64,000 nucleotides of DNA from Diplonema papillatum (Eukaryota; Euglenozoa; Diplonemea; Diplonemida; Diplonemidae), in the NCBI GenBank assembly GCA_030068145.1, contig JAPJBO010000782.1:43605-107604 (forward strand), written 5' to 3'. How positions within the stretch are numbered: position 1 is the stretch's first letter; each line of letters starts with the position of its first letter. Of this stretch, positions 32,901-43,022 are shown one piece after another. The notes under the pieces were generated by a model that saw only the letters and a list, made by a program, of their open reading frames with translations, was not told where the DNA came from and made no database searches. Both the position numbers and the translations under genes were made by a program.

Positions 32901-35276
32901 TACGTGGAAGTTGAGTTCGACACGGCGCCTGGCAGCAGTGTCCGTGTGACCGGTGGCCTTCTTTCAAGCACGCCGTCCGTGAGCTCGTTCTTGACTGCAT
33001 GGACCGGGGGGACACCGGCGCTTCCGGCATCGCTAGGGGCTGGTGCCCCGGAGCTTTATAGCGGTATTAGAGGCTTTGCGTTGAGAACAGTGTTCCTTGA
33101 CTTCTTGTATGACGACCGACAGGTGACACTGGTTGGCTCTGGTGTCTTATACGGACTCGGCTTTGACGCGATTGTTGTCATCAAAAGAGTGTCCGGAGGA
33201 TGGGCATATGGAATCAAGCTGACAACGCAAGACACGGATGCGCCACAGCCCTCCGGCCTGACGCCTTTTCTTGAGAACATTGTGACACAGCTTTCTCCCA
33301 ACCGGCTCATGTTCTCTCTGGCGAGTCCGTTCCTTCAGGATGAAGGACTTGCAGTGGTCTCGAGAGACGGCACAACTGCGCACATCCGAAAGGGTCTCGA
33401 GCTCGAGATGTACCTTGGCTCGAATAGTGAGGTGATGGAGCAAGTTGCAAGCGCGTCACCGGCGGATCTAAAGTTGCAGATTGATGAAGCAAAGGACTCG
33501 GCATCCGGGATCACCGTCATCGCTAAGTTAACATCGAGGACGAAAGCGAACGTGTTTGCGATGCTTCGAGGCAACATGGAACTTGGTACAGACCGGGTGA
33601 AGCTGACGACGTTGGCGTTAAACTTCCGATTCGAGTCGGAGACTGGCAAGCCGCAAATTGGATTCCTTTCGACGGTCTGGTTCAGACTCGGCAGCGTGCC
33701 GTACGAGGAGGAGTTTTCAGCGACAGGGTTCATTCAACTTGACGCTACCGGAAACTTGACGCTTGATTTGTCGGTAACGAGCCCGACGCCCTGGATTGAC
33801 GCGTTCGGAGTAAGCGGTGTGGACGTTCAGTTTCCTCTTGCCGTGCACCTTGGGACGTCTTCATCGATGAAACCTTCGGCGTTTGCGTTGTCCGGTCCGG
33901 CGCTTGTGGGTGGTGCGCAGGGGACGATTGTTCTCAGCGCTAATACGGCTGACTTTGGAGAAACGGCGTTCGCAGCAAAAGTTGATAATGTAAACCTAAA
34001 ACACATCGTGACGGAGCTGACGGGGTGCTCGGACTGCGTGAGAGGCATTGCAGAAACCTTGACTAGCGTTTCCATCAAAAAGGCGACTGTGACAGCCTAC
34101 CACGGATCGTCAGGTTCTACTACCTTCCCCGTCGGCGGAGAGACCACGACAATCCCCGTGGGTGTGGTTGCAAGTGCGCAAATGATCAATCTCTGGAACG
34201 TTATCACTATCGCACGTGCTGATTTCGTGATCACCTCAGCCGGCACGGATGGGTACTTTGAGGCTGCGCCTATCCAGTGGGGTCCGATTCTTATCACATC
34301 GACCCAGAACGCAACTGTGGGTCCTACCGTGGAATTTGCTCTTTCGGGTGCGAACCAAAGTATTGTCGTGGATGGAATGGCAACTATCTGGGGTGTGTCG
34401 GTTTCGGTCGTCCTCGAGTTCACTGACAAGTTGAAACAGGGACATTTCAACTTGGACCTTGGCGGCTTCGCTACCCTCGATGCGGAAATACTGATGGAAG
34501 GGACTCCGGGAAGCGCTGAATTCGCGAATATCATTGATGGGGAACTGAAGGTTGAGCCAGTTGAGCTGGTGAAGGACGCGACACAATGGCTGGTTGACCT
34601 GCAGGAGAAAGCGACGACGGTACACGAGACCGTGAAGACAGGCCTGGACACGGCCAGCGAGGTTCTGTCGACGGCGAATACAATGCTGGATTCGTTGGAA
34701 GCACATTGGCAGAATGTCATGGCGTCGTGGGAGCGCAAGGTTGCGAGTCTGGATGTGAGGATCACGGCTCTGACACTGACCTGCAAAAAGCACGAGGAGA
34801 AGTGCGACGGACCCCCGTTCACGTCTTGTCTGCAGCTCGGTTGGTGCAGGACGAAGCAGTCGCTCATGGGAGCGATGAAAGTCGGTACGACGTCGTTGAT
34901 TGCCGCCCTAAAGGCAATGTCCCGCGTGCCTGTGTCTTTGGCAAGGACAGCAGTCAATGCAGCGCTTGCTGTTGTAGAAACTGCAGAAGACGCCCTTGCA
35001 AAATCTTGGAGCGTGGTTTCCGGCTTCATGCAACTTGCTGAGATTGCTGGCGGAAATCTTACGAACACCCTGGACTTCGAACGCATTGGGTTCACGTCTG
35101 CACTGTCACCAACGGTTTCGGAGGTCACATTCACAGGTGAGGTTAAGATTCTTGGTCGGGAAATTACGTGGGACTTTACTTCGAATCTGACGTACGACGG
35201 CATTACTTCAGCAGTCGCAAATGAAGTCCGTGAATCCCTCCGCACAAGCTGGGGCGGCCTCATTTCCGCTCTCTAG
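29952..35276 (+). CDS. Giant secreted protein, paralogue 2 (intronless)
   Basis: 1774 residues in one exon, same strand as and 10.2 kb downstream of paralogue 1. A hydrophobic N-terminus (about residues 1-17) looks like a signal peptide. The following CLSEESLAVCFTLGDDW block aligns with paralogue 1. Shared landmarks run through the protein: YFDPC, NCTE-P-C, LYGIE, WSG(M/V)L-AN-NLFGGTST, TFFRT-SQLI-GSL, PF(H)SKTM, TSPTPW-like and QWGP-ITS blocks. As in paralogue 1, a helical, coiled-coil-like region with CQ-W-CR cysteines (about 1540-1680) precedes a C-terminal beta segment. There are many N-x-S/T sequons. There is no membrane anchor after the signal peptide, so secretion or wall attachment is likely. 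The family is unrecognised. The overall identity of the pair appears moderate, so the duplication is not recent. Confidence 0.9.
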   Translation: MLRLIAALTLVPWGLATTCLSEESLAVCFTLGDDWLLNATEACFSGMTPDQESGVAETSTMSLSLQTGILQKDIYSVVPHLVVATCDGTAVVFTLQTALVPSESGLPEYVSSISVDANFRLTDAPSLEWQGDIVNGMLDSIFVEFALHKDAYDTDANLVVGLITPPALTSPALPPVLKFTGDAIALLTHADTCPFTSLVPETVGYSGPVLEIVEVATPFPILHAYFDPCLARRVSDRNCTEDPTACTALNRDVVVTLSASTGSSNATAMFAGMDIEAVTVSLQGTFIWQGTELADTSGAGTGQVAENGIRWNGSVSANVKLFDDLYAFGTAPYSPDGFSSLEVAISYNTSLAQVQGTAVLSTACTDTTTPHNVGDVNVVLKALNASFEAKAMQTRCNEWQITGEVLGKKLSLFGVSLQSSFVNMSLKDVNETLSLRGSVVGVAAIDSWVTATGTIAIVDGAVASFEAIGTIDNDILTGDISFVVDAAKDVLIGEGDLSLSFSNGDIPQLSATVELAKSPLAHPLWTVKGSLASWTLYGIEVKDVEVYLTASTEIVNATSGSASSLLWSGVVSGSLILEGKEVAVNVTVADNAFQSIVGVLQVEGPHVFFDGVFELDDMSKHTGCEGLVYSAHGNLELAGYEFGADVVSNGCSNPAIGEALFTFSATVDGGATLHYSSVTLTKAVVELYAYGDICTDTCDATDLLGAGASRKIKSWSGVLSGNSNLFGGTSTASVSFANGELSDLYVSTFFRTDSQLISGSLEVLYSSDCAKMSEGTADVKVRLQNAQTLNVSGDIGYDTCTGRLDFSGKLVGKWESPFVTAKEVTLGLSLPAEPALISSGVGKRFWYGEMVIVPEDVQQASLTLKFNSSSSTSVVGELAYNHENVVVNAALQFSSGGACVGDGTVFIEKLPYGIPSFETEVSVQMNTCTDESAGWSLSGKVSSFVLPFHSKTMNLTSVKISVSRFSANDTVYVTVTGAYAKHYYVEVEFDTAPGSSVRVTGGLLSSTPSVSSFLTAWTGGTPALPASLGAGAPELYSGIRGFALRTVFLDFLYDDRQVTLVGSGVLYGLGFDAIVVIKRVSGGWAYGIKLTTQDTDAPQPSGLTPFLENIVTQLSPNRLMFSLASPFLQDEGLAVVSRDGTTAHIRKGLELEMYLGSNSEVMEQVASASPADLKLQIDEAKDSASGITVIAKLTSRTKANVFAMLRGNMELGTDRVKLTTLALNFRFESETGKPQIGFLSTVWFRLGSVPYEEEFSATGFIQLDATGNLTLDLSVTSPTPWIDAFGVSGVDVQFPLAVHLGTSSSMKPSAFALSGPALVGGAQGTIVLSANTADFGETAFAAKVDNVNLKHIVTELTGCSDCVRGIAETLTSVSIKKATVTAYHGSSGSTTFPVGGETTTIPVGVVASAQMINLWNVITIARADFVITSAGTDGYFEAAPIQWGPILITSTQNATVGPTVEFALSGANQSIVVDGMATIWGVSVSVVLEFTDKLKQGHFNLDLGGFATLDAEILMEGTPGSAEFANIIDGELKVEPVELVKDATQWLVDLQEKATTVHETVKTGLDTASEVLSTANTMLDSLEAHWQNVMASWERKVASLDVRITALTLTCKKHEEKCDGPPFTSCLQLGWCRTKQSLMGAMKVGTTSLIAALKAMSRVPVSLARTAVNAALAVVETAEDALAKSWSVVSGFMQLAEIAGGNLTNTLDFERIGFTSALSPTVSEVTFTGEVKILGREITWDFTSNLTYDGITSAVANEVRESLRTSWGGLISAL

Positions 35277-35638
35277 CATCGGATCGTCGGAATGGAAGCT
35301 AGAAGACGAGATGAACATCAAATGAATATAACTAACTTGCAGGTGTAGCTTCAATGCAAGAGAAAAAACGTATCCTTCAGCCGCGAGAACGATATGGAAC
35401 AGTGATCACACGGCATCGATATTTTCTTGTCGCGTAAGATAAGGTTCTTTGGATCTTAGAAGATTGATACGTACCGACTAGAAACACTCCTTGCACTTTG
35501 CTCGCTTGCTCCCTCCCCCTCCCCCGTTTCTATGCGGCATCTTCTTCGAAGGAGACTTGGTGCTAGCACCGCACATGAGAGGCAGTGTTCTGTCCAAACA
35601 TTGAACTGATATCCCCCCCAGCCACTGAAGCCGTGACA

Positions 35639-35697
35639 AACCTGGTCAGTGGTGCAAGCACCACGCGCTCTTCAAACTCAAGAAATTATTCCCCCCC
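35639..35697 (+). repeat. Dispersed repeat, copy 2 (partner at 21228-21298)
   Basis: Identical tcagtggtgcaagcaccacg core and following cgctcttcaa block, ending in a C-run. Confidence 0.75.
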
Positions 35698-36261
35698 TCA
35701 CCCTACCCTACCATGGGCTGCGTCACGAAACTGTGGCAAACACACGCATTTCTTCCCCTCTGCATGCATCTATGTGTTTTCATTCCCACGCCTGTTGGCT
35801 GCTCACCACAATCTCCTAGCGTTCTCGTTTGTTTAAATGCCATCTTCGTCGTCCTCACCCGTTTTACCACTTCTTCAGCAGCTATTGTTTTTTCTGTTTC
35901 CTTCCTGTTGCTCGAATTTCTATTCTTGTCTTGAGCCGTCTTTTGTGCACGATCCCCGCGCCCCCTACCGACAAAGCTCCTCCTTCTCCACCTTCCATAC
36001 CTTCTGCTTTCCCACAACGGTAAAAGAAAGTCAACATCAACACGAGCGAAACGATTGTCAAAGAACAGTGACCGGTCTTCACATACGCATGCGCATTAAC
36101 ATCTTTTAAAGAGAACGAGTCATTTGCTGAATAGAATAAAACAGCTGAGCAGAGTTGGAAAAAAAAGAGCGACATCTTGAGAAGTTTGAAGAAAAACCAG
36201 CTTAAGAAAGACGGGATGAAAATCGAAAAAAAAAACAAAACACACGGTTGGCAGATAATCA

Positions 36262-36435
36262 CGATGATTATCTATTATTAGATTTCCGAAATCCGCCCCA
36301 AATTATTAGATTTTATTAGAAATCATTAAATATTATTACCTGGTTCCTGAAATTATTAGATATTATCACCTGATTATTAGAAATTATTACCCATTATTAG
36401 ATATCATTACCAAGTAATAATCCATTATTACCTGA
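36262..36435 (+). repeat. Irregular ATTATTAG array (left block)
   Basis: Numerous attattaga(a/t)att units with spacers such as cctg. The same motif makes up 37372-37391 and 38996-39120. Confidence 0.7.
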
Positions 36436-37391
36436 CTTTCCCATGCATTCTCACAGCAAAGGTGATCGTCACGGTGGGTGTTCGTGCGTCCAAACCGTTC
36501 CTTTCATCCCGTTCGCAATTCCGTTGGTTGCTAAGTCGAAAAGGAAGGATGCCAAAAGAGGTAGGAGAGGTTTAAGGCAAGATCCTGGCAGAGGACGATG
36601 ATGCGGCATGTGGGGTATGCGACCTCTACCCGCCAGAACCCGTATTCTTAGGGCAGAATGGGAATCTGGGAAACCTTCTTTTGAGCACGAATCCCGTTCG
36701 CTGGGCATACAGTCCGTTGCATGCGGCCTTTGATGATCGGCATTCGCTGGAACCCGACCGAAGCAGATAATAAGATCCTGTGTCATTTCACGTTCATCTG
36801 CACGCGGAATGTACGGCCTGCTTGTGATCTTCTGCCGGTTCTTCGGGCTGTCTTCTGCAAGCACCATAGTCACGTCCTGCCTTTTCACCGCGGCTTACCC
36901 ACAACCGCTTTATTAAGTACATTATGGGGCGACATTAATACAATACCATTGCTTAAAACACCTTGGCGTCACCGCTTGGCTTGCACTGCCAGGCCACCAG
37001 TCTCTTGCCTGGCATGTTTCTTCTTCTTTGCGTTCGTCGCCACTGAGCATCGTCCGGGACCGTGGTGTCTTCTGGGCGGGCGCCGGGGTTTCGCTCACGA
37101 ACTCGCAGATTTTGAACTCGCATGTGAGTTTTGGGCTGAATGCATAATCTGAGATTGGAGGAACAATCTGCACATCTTCACCGAAAGCTGAATCTGAGAT
37201 TTTCACCGAGAGATAAATCAGATATTTTCACTAAGTACAAGTCTGATATTTAGGTGTAGCTACTTTGATTTCTGGGTTCCCTCCATTTTCGCGGCTTCAT
37301 TGCCAAGATCCTAGTCCGACTGAGTAGTCTTTCCCGGATCCTCCCACATCCTGGGGACTCTCTACAGGCGATTATTAGATTATTAGACATT

Positions 37392-38995
37392 AGGGTAGGC
37401 GGTTTTTTTTTTTTGGCCCATGTCCGCGCGCGCGTAATTTTTTGGAAACTCCCGGAAAAAAAAAACTTTTGCCAAAAAAAAAACTTTTGGGATCTGTGCA
37501 TTGGAACCGGTCGTGAGAGCAACTGCAGGCGTAGTCACGAGCGTGTCCGGCTCGGGAAAAGTCGAAAACCTGTTCATCACACCGATACTTCACGGCGATG
37601 CAAATCGCGTAGACTTTGTTTACCTCAGTGTGTATTGACTTTGAAGCTGACTATGCCCGGTGCTGGGTTGGTGCGCTGGGCAAGCAATATCGTGCTACTT
37701 TGACGTTGGTGTCAATCTAAACAGCAAGATTTGCGTAGCTTTAGCCAGCTCCTGCTGGACGAAGCACGCGGGATACAAGCACAGCCTCAGCCTCGAAAGT
37801 GTGCGCGGTTTTACCGGCAAGTCGGGAGGTTTTGCCACTGTGGTGCGATTATCACACAGAACCAGTCCGGGGCAGTGCACGCGTCTATGCCTTCCGACGC
37901 CTGAAGCAGCTACTAGTATCTGAGACTCGACTGAGGAGGCATTAAAAGGACGCGGGGCAAGCGATGCGTTCACGGTGCTTGCGACATAGTGTACTTGACC
38001 GGCGGCAATGCCTTGTGCCGCGGTATATTTGCGAAGAAAACGGCACTCGTCGCCTGACAGTCTAGACCGCATATCCCTGAGCATGACTGCCTTCGTTGCA
38101 CACGGCGTCTAACCAATTGCCGTGTGCTAGAAGCACCTGCCCTGCGGATGTAAAGACATCACTGGTCTCTTTCGATGTGGGTGAGGTACATCTTGTGAGT
38201 CCGGCGCCGTTTGCAAGGTGGCCACTGGCTAAAGCTTGCTGATAGGAGGGTCGGCAAAGTACCGACAAACTCCGTTTACACCAAGCAGGGCATCTTTGTA
38301 TACTCGGGTAATATTGACAAAGCCACTACACCCGAAGTGACGGTGTCGACGTTCGCCTTTGGGGGTTTCAACAGCAGACCGCCGCAGAAGCCGCGAGAGC
38401 AACCATCCTTGCACAAGGTGGAGGAAAGCCGACCAGCCGTCAGTAGGCTCTCGCACGGTGGTTCGGTAGGACCGTGACATCGCAATTGGGCATGTCAGAA
38501 GAGAGATACAAGATTGACGGACACCCGCACAATTGACAGTCCTCTGGGACACTGCTTTATTGTTCGCAGCGTACCCAGCGAACCGCGATCTCGAGTTCAA
38601 ACCCGAGTGTTTTTTCTCCTGTGGCATCGTCTATTATCTGCAGCCTCCGACTACGGAAGGTTTTTGTCGAAACGCACCCCGTGCGACGTTCAGGACTGTT
38701 GAACTCTAGACTGCCACCGCAACCCCTCGGACACATCAAGTTCATCATCACACTCACCTTTGAGCTCATCGTCCAGGAATTCTACCAACAACGGGCACAA
38801 AAGTGCCAACAGCGGACTGGCCAGTAGTATAACCGGCACATATGGTGTGACATCCAGTAGCAGAAAGTCTTGTGGCAAAAGTTTTTTTTTTCTGAAAAGT
38901 TTTTTTTTGCGCGCGCGCGCGTAAATTTCTGTGGGCCGACGGACATGGGCCAAAAAAAAAAAAAAACTTTTGCCACAAGAAAAACCGCCTACCCT
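37392..38995. mobile_element. Second Mutator-like element, non-autonomous
   Basis: The 1604-bp unit starts agggtaggcggttttt (37392) and ends with the reverse complement of that (to 38995). A further inverted match covers ttttttggcccatgtccg, then CG dinucleotide tracts and aaaaaaaaaacttttgcca. One arm has about 16 extra bases. The flanks tattagacatt (37381-37391) and tattagaaatt (38996-39006) form an 11-bp duplication with one mismatch, but they lie in an ATTATTAG-rich environment where such matches are easy. The core has no transposase-like frame. Confidence 0.65.
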
Positions 38996-39120
38996 TATTA
39001 GAAATTATTAGATTTTATTAGAAATTATTAGAAATTATTAGTTATTGCCCATTATTAGATCTAAGAATACGTAATAATCAGTCTAATAATATCTAATACA
39101 ATCTAATCGAATCTAATAAT
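38996..39120 (+). repeat. Irregular ATTATTAG array (right block)
   Basis: Continuation of the motif at 36262-36435, first as attattag, then in inverted form (ctaataat, ctaatcg). Confidence 0.7.
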
Positions 39121-39150
39121 TATTTGAGCCAATTCACCTACCCCCCCTGA

Positions 39151-40110
39151 AAGCGACTTGAGCTCGATTACACTCGATTACGCGTCGATTACACTCGATT
39201 ACACTACGACGCTACGGAGAAGAAGAGAGGCAAGAAGTCGGCTGTCGTCGGAGGGGATCCGTGGCTCGTGCCGGAAGGGATTCCCCGACACGAAAAGTGG
39301 GGTGAGCGGGTGTGCCCCGGGCACCAAAAGGTGAAGTGCGACGTGTGCAAGCGCCGGGGCAAGTCGGTGGCGTGGTGCTGCCAGGCCCATCACAGGGAGG
39401 GTGATGGCCTAGCCGTAAATATGTGTGCCGAGCACCGGATGACGCAGTGCGCCACGTGTAAGACGACAGCGGAGTGCTGTCGCAACCATCACCACCGATG
39501 CCTCGACCATGGCATGCCGACGTGCGACGGCTGTAAGAAACACGCCGACCTGAGGAGTAGGAGACCCGGGCACTGCTGCAGGAAAGGGCACCACCGGGCG
39601 GCCGTGGCGAGAGGTGAAGAAACAACAACGGAGAAGAGGAAGGCGGAGCCGGAGGGTCCCGCGCCAGCGCCGAGACAGGCGAAACGTGAGAACGTGGTGC
39701 TCGTTCTGCCGGAAGCAGAGGAAGACGAGCGAGAACCCGCAACATCAACGCCGACATCAGCAGCGAAGGACGGGAAGACGGCGCCAACGCCAGCGACGAA
39801 GCGGCAATCAGACTCCGCGGCGGAGCCGGTACCGAAAAGACGCAAAGGACGCGTCGATGCGCCACGACCATCGCCCAGGCGCCGAGAAGAAGCAGATATC
39901 GACGCGCAACCGATGAACCTCGACGAGCAATCGAAGAAGAAGCGAAGCACCAAACGCGCGCCTGAGCGCGACGATCAAGACGAGCTAAAGAGGCGAAAGC
40001 ATGACACTACAGATTCTTTGCATTCTAATCCAAACGATTACACTCGATTACGATCGATTACAATCGATCAGCTTTTGGTGAATTGGGGGGGTACTGTAAC
40101 AATTGATTAA
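39151..40110 (+). CDS. Triple Cys/His-cluster protein, 5' end unresolved
   Basis: The frame is open from 39151 to the stop at 40108-40110 but has no ATG before 39421, which would remove the first zinc cluster. An upstream exon is likely, or the gene is truncated. From 39313 there are three tandem clusters of the form C-x2-H-x4-C-x2-C-x(5-13)-C-C-x(2-3)-H-H (CPGHQKVKCDVC...CCQAHH, CAEHRMTQCATC...CCRNHH, CLDHGMPTCDGC...CCRKGHH). Each has eight possible ligands, enough for two zinc ions. The rest (about 170 residues) is Lys/Arg/Glu/Pro-rich and disordered, with several nuclear-signal-like basic clusters (KRRKGR, KKKRSTKR, KRRKH). Both ends lie in cgattacactcgattac repeats (39163-39205 and 40034-40070). 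I do not recognise the family. It could be nuclear and nucleic-acid binding, or an element gene fragment. Confidence 0.5.
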   Translation, partial: KRLELDYTRLRVDYTRLHYDATEKKRGKKSAVVGGDPWLVPEGIPRHEKWGERVCPGHQKVKCDVCKRRGKSVAWCCQAHHREGDGLAVNMCAEHRMTQCATCKTTAECCRNHHHRCLDHGMPTCDGCKKHADLRSRRPGHCCRKGHHRAAVARGEETTTEKRKAEPEGPAPAPRQAKRENVVLVLPEAEEDEREPATSTPTSAAKDGKTAPTPATKRQSDSAAEPVPKRRKGRVDAPRPSPRRREEADIDAQPMNLDEQSKKKRSTKRAPERDDQDELKRRKHDTTDSLHSNPNDYTRLRSITIDQLLVNWGGTVTID

Positions 40111-42607
40111 ACACACAGCACTCAGCCAATCCTGATTAGCCGATGCAACGTGTCTATTATCGAGCCTTCTTCTGGGGTTAAAGATGCTGATAGCACGATC
40201 ATCGAATATCGAACAAAAAGAAGCATATTCGTCTGAAAAAAGGATGTAGCCAGGCAGTGCAGCAGGGGACGAGGAAGTTCGGACTGACTTGTGGAAGCAG
40301 GTTGTCGAGTGCATAGGGGCTCAGGTACCCGTTTTCCCGTATTAGCAACCTTTGCAATTTAGCGCAGCTAATACTCGAGCCTTTTGGCATTCCCTGCGGG
40401 GCAGTTCCAGGCGATAGGGCAAGCGCTTGGCAGACACCCTGTCCTCGAAGATGTCAAGTTTCTGTTTGTGGGTTCGATCTCCCTGGCGACAACAAGGCGG
40501 TTGAAAACGGAGGCTAATCTCACCTTTAGGCACTGCAATGTCACGCATGCCATTGTCAGACGCTACCGTCTGGCATTGCGCAATTCGTGCCGGGGTATTG
40601 GCAAGGGGGTTCAGTGGACACTCATCTGTTGGCTCCTCGTTACTGCCCACGTAGGTTCCGGGAGGTCTGCTTGGCTGCACGCGGCTTGTGGTGTTGCTTC
40701 GTTCTTGAACTTTTTCTTCGGCTTCATGCGGTTCATCGTCCCGGCCTGCCCCTGGTACACGACTCGTCTCGTCTCCGTAGCTCGTCTATCCTGCTTCACT
40801 TCGTGCTTCCATCGAGCCTACTTGCGCTGTCACATTCCGATGGGTAGTGCGTCTGCGGGAGGAACCTGCCGTTATTGTGGCTGACACACCCTGTCCCTGC
40901 GGCCTTCATCGCTGTCTGCTCTCGTGCGGCCACTGTGGGGCATGATTCCGCCTCGGATCCTCGGTTGTGCTCCTTAGCTGGATCGCTAGCTCGATAAGAA
41001 GAGCTGGTGTGTGGGCACAAGCGAATGTGGTTGCGGTTGCGGGCCGGCCGGCGTGACTGCGAGCAGACAGGCTGCATGCGCGTGGGCCCAATCGCGCCAT
41101 TCACGCGGTACTCCAAAGGCCTAATCGGGCCGGGCCGGCACATACAGATTGCGACCGGGGCCAGCGTCGCACCTCGGTCTCGTCCCTTACAGCCGGAGCA
41201 CGTGGCTCTCCCCAAGCCTCTGGGAAGGTGGCGGAGCTGGGAAGACGCGAGAGAAAACCAAAGTAGCGGCGGCCGACCTCTGTCTGCAAGCACGTCTCTG
41301 GCAGGGCAGTCGGCACCAAACGGAGCACAGTACCTCTTCCAAAGCAGTCGGCTGAAGCGGAGCACAGTCAATGGGCATTCAGAGAGTGCAAAGCATGTCT
41401 CTTGCAGGGCAGTGGGCAGCAGGCTTTGAGGGAAAGGTCAGCGCGGTAGCGATGACCAGGAGAACACATACAGATGGGTGGGGAGAGGCCCTGGGACTAA
41501 GGCGTGACTACCCCCGTCCCTGTCCCTCCGAGGGCGCCACCCCGAATCTAGCCTGGCTCCACCACGGTGAAGGCCCACACCTGCGGTTTCCGTCCCTCGT
41601 ATGCTTGTGCTTGGCACTTCTTGGGCCAGACAGTGGTCAACATGGTCGCTCATGGGCCAGCCAGGGGTCCACCAGATGCCAACCGTGAAAACAGCTAAAC
41701 GTTGGTCAACGTCACGATTCATGGAAATTGACCGCGCCTTAATTGAGCTGCGAACCGCCAGCATCATGTACTTGACGCGACGCGGAACGAAGTGCTGCTT
41801 AGCAGCCAATGGCCTGTGATGGCTGAGTGCACACCTAAGCAGGGCTGCATCCTCGTGTTGTAGCCGTGTTGTGTATAAGGCTTCGTGGGGGCCTGGTCAA
41901 CCACCTCATCACTATAGGCACAAACCTTTCGCGACCGTGAATGGACAGTCGGGATTGTCGGGGGCGGGTCTCCACGAAGAAGAGAAAAATAAAGCAAGAC
42001 CTGCCCCTGCGCCTGCTGTCTCCGGCTGCTTCGGCAGACATCACATACTACTATCGTCACAGATTGTTGCTGTATATCAAGTTCAAACATACTACTACTA
42101 TTACTACGTTACCACTATGTGCAGTCTATTGTCACAGATTGTTGCTGCATATTAAGTTCAAACTACTACTACGGCTACTACTTTACGGCGTCTTACTCGA
42201 CGGTAACACAAAAAATATGAAGTACGGGCAAAATATGGGCTTACAGGCAGAATACGGGTAAAAAACAAGGAAAATACGGGCGAAGTACAGGCCAAGTACG
42301 GGCTGATGGGCATAATACGGGCTCGGCGCATTTTTTCTGAATATTCTTTTTGTAAAGTTTAACGCCTGACCCAGCGAGCTACGAGGGTCTCAACAAATTA
42401 TCAAGTTCCCAATTACTTCCAATCAAATAGGTGTCACGGCAAGTTTTGGCAGCCGCAGCTTAACAAAATTTGACGTGGGCGGCTTTAGATCTACATCTGA
42501 ATGACACCTCAACCACAATATGTTGTCGACAACAAACAAGTAAAATAAAACAAAACTACGCATTTCTTCTGAGGAAGCGTCAAGTACATGGGTAGGGCCA
42601 CCCTTAG
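40111..42607. other. Gene-free segment
   Basis: I see no supported gene. Frames at 40384-40884 and 41007-41429 lack ATG starts or motifs. A repeated cacagattgttgctg(c/t)atat(c/t)aagttc unit occurs at about 42058 and 42132, next to TAC-rich sequence. The dispersed palindrome repeat is at 42522-42558. Confidence 0.4.
42522..42558 (+). repeat. Dispersed repeat with GTTGTCGACAAC palindrome
   Basis: Partner of 25193-25234; shares gttgtcgacaac and agtaaa-ataaaaca-aactac. Confidence 0.7.
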
Positions 42608-42960
42608 CGAGTCTAGAGGTAACCTTGTGCTCAGTCTGGCGTTTGCGCAAACCCGAACCTTTTTGCCCAGTCCGGCGTTTTTCCCCAGTCCGGCGTTGTG
42701 CAAACCCGAATCGTTTTGCCCAGTCCGGCGTTTGTGCAAACCCGCACCTTTTTGTCCAGTTCGGCGTTTGTGTAAACCCGAACCCGTTGAACCCTGAATC
42801 AAGAGCGATGATGCCAAGCTCGGTGTTTGGTGGCAAGTTCGGGGACCTGGTGCTAAGTTTGGGATGATAGCAAGTTCGGGGCACAAAAGTCCACCGGCGG
42901 GAACCGAACCTCCACCCGTAGGTCAGGAACGTCGTCCACTGACGACTGTGCCACGCCCCG
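42608..42960. mobile_element. Composite element C (diverged or partial)
   Basis: It starts with cgagtctagagg, one mismatch from the end of element A. A minisatellite of about 30-bp units follows (cccagtccggcgtttgtgcaaacccgaac), then aagttcggg-type sequence and a minus-strand tRNA-like module (42888-42960) with B box ggttcggttcc and A-box-like tggcacagtcgtcagtgg. The order end, minisatellite, tRNA-like module matches elements A and B. The right-hand inverted end is not found. Confidence 0.5.
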
Positions 42961-42969
42961 CTGCGAGAA

Positions 42970-43022
42970 ATTTTGGCGCCAGATTGTTAACCTGAGGGTC
43001 GCTGGTTCGATTCCCTGACTGG
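42970..43022 (+). pseudogene. tRNA-Asn-like 3' fragment
   Basis: The plus strand shows a ttGTTaa anticodon loop (GTT, Asn) with a partial stem, a ggtcg variable region and a ggttcgattcc T loop with degenerate stem. No matching 5' half is visible, so it is a relic or part of an element. Confidence 0.3.

Larger units (their letters stand above)
35277..37380. other. Gene-free segment with ATTATTAG-rich block
   Basis: No gene is supported. Copy 2 of the dispersed repeat is at 35639-35697. From about 36262 to 36435 the sequence is made of irregular attattaga/aattattag units, and a similar block lies at 38996-39120 beyond the second Mutator-like element. Confidence 0.5.

Noticed and set aside
40384..40884. 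166-codon forward frame
   Set aside because: No ATG start; mixture of hydrophobic and Arg-rich segments with no family resemblance.
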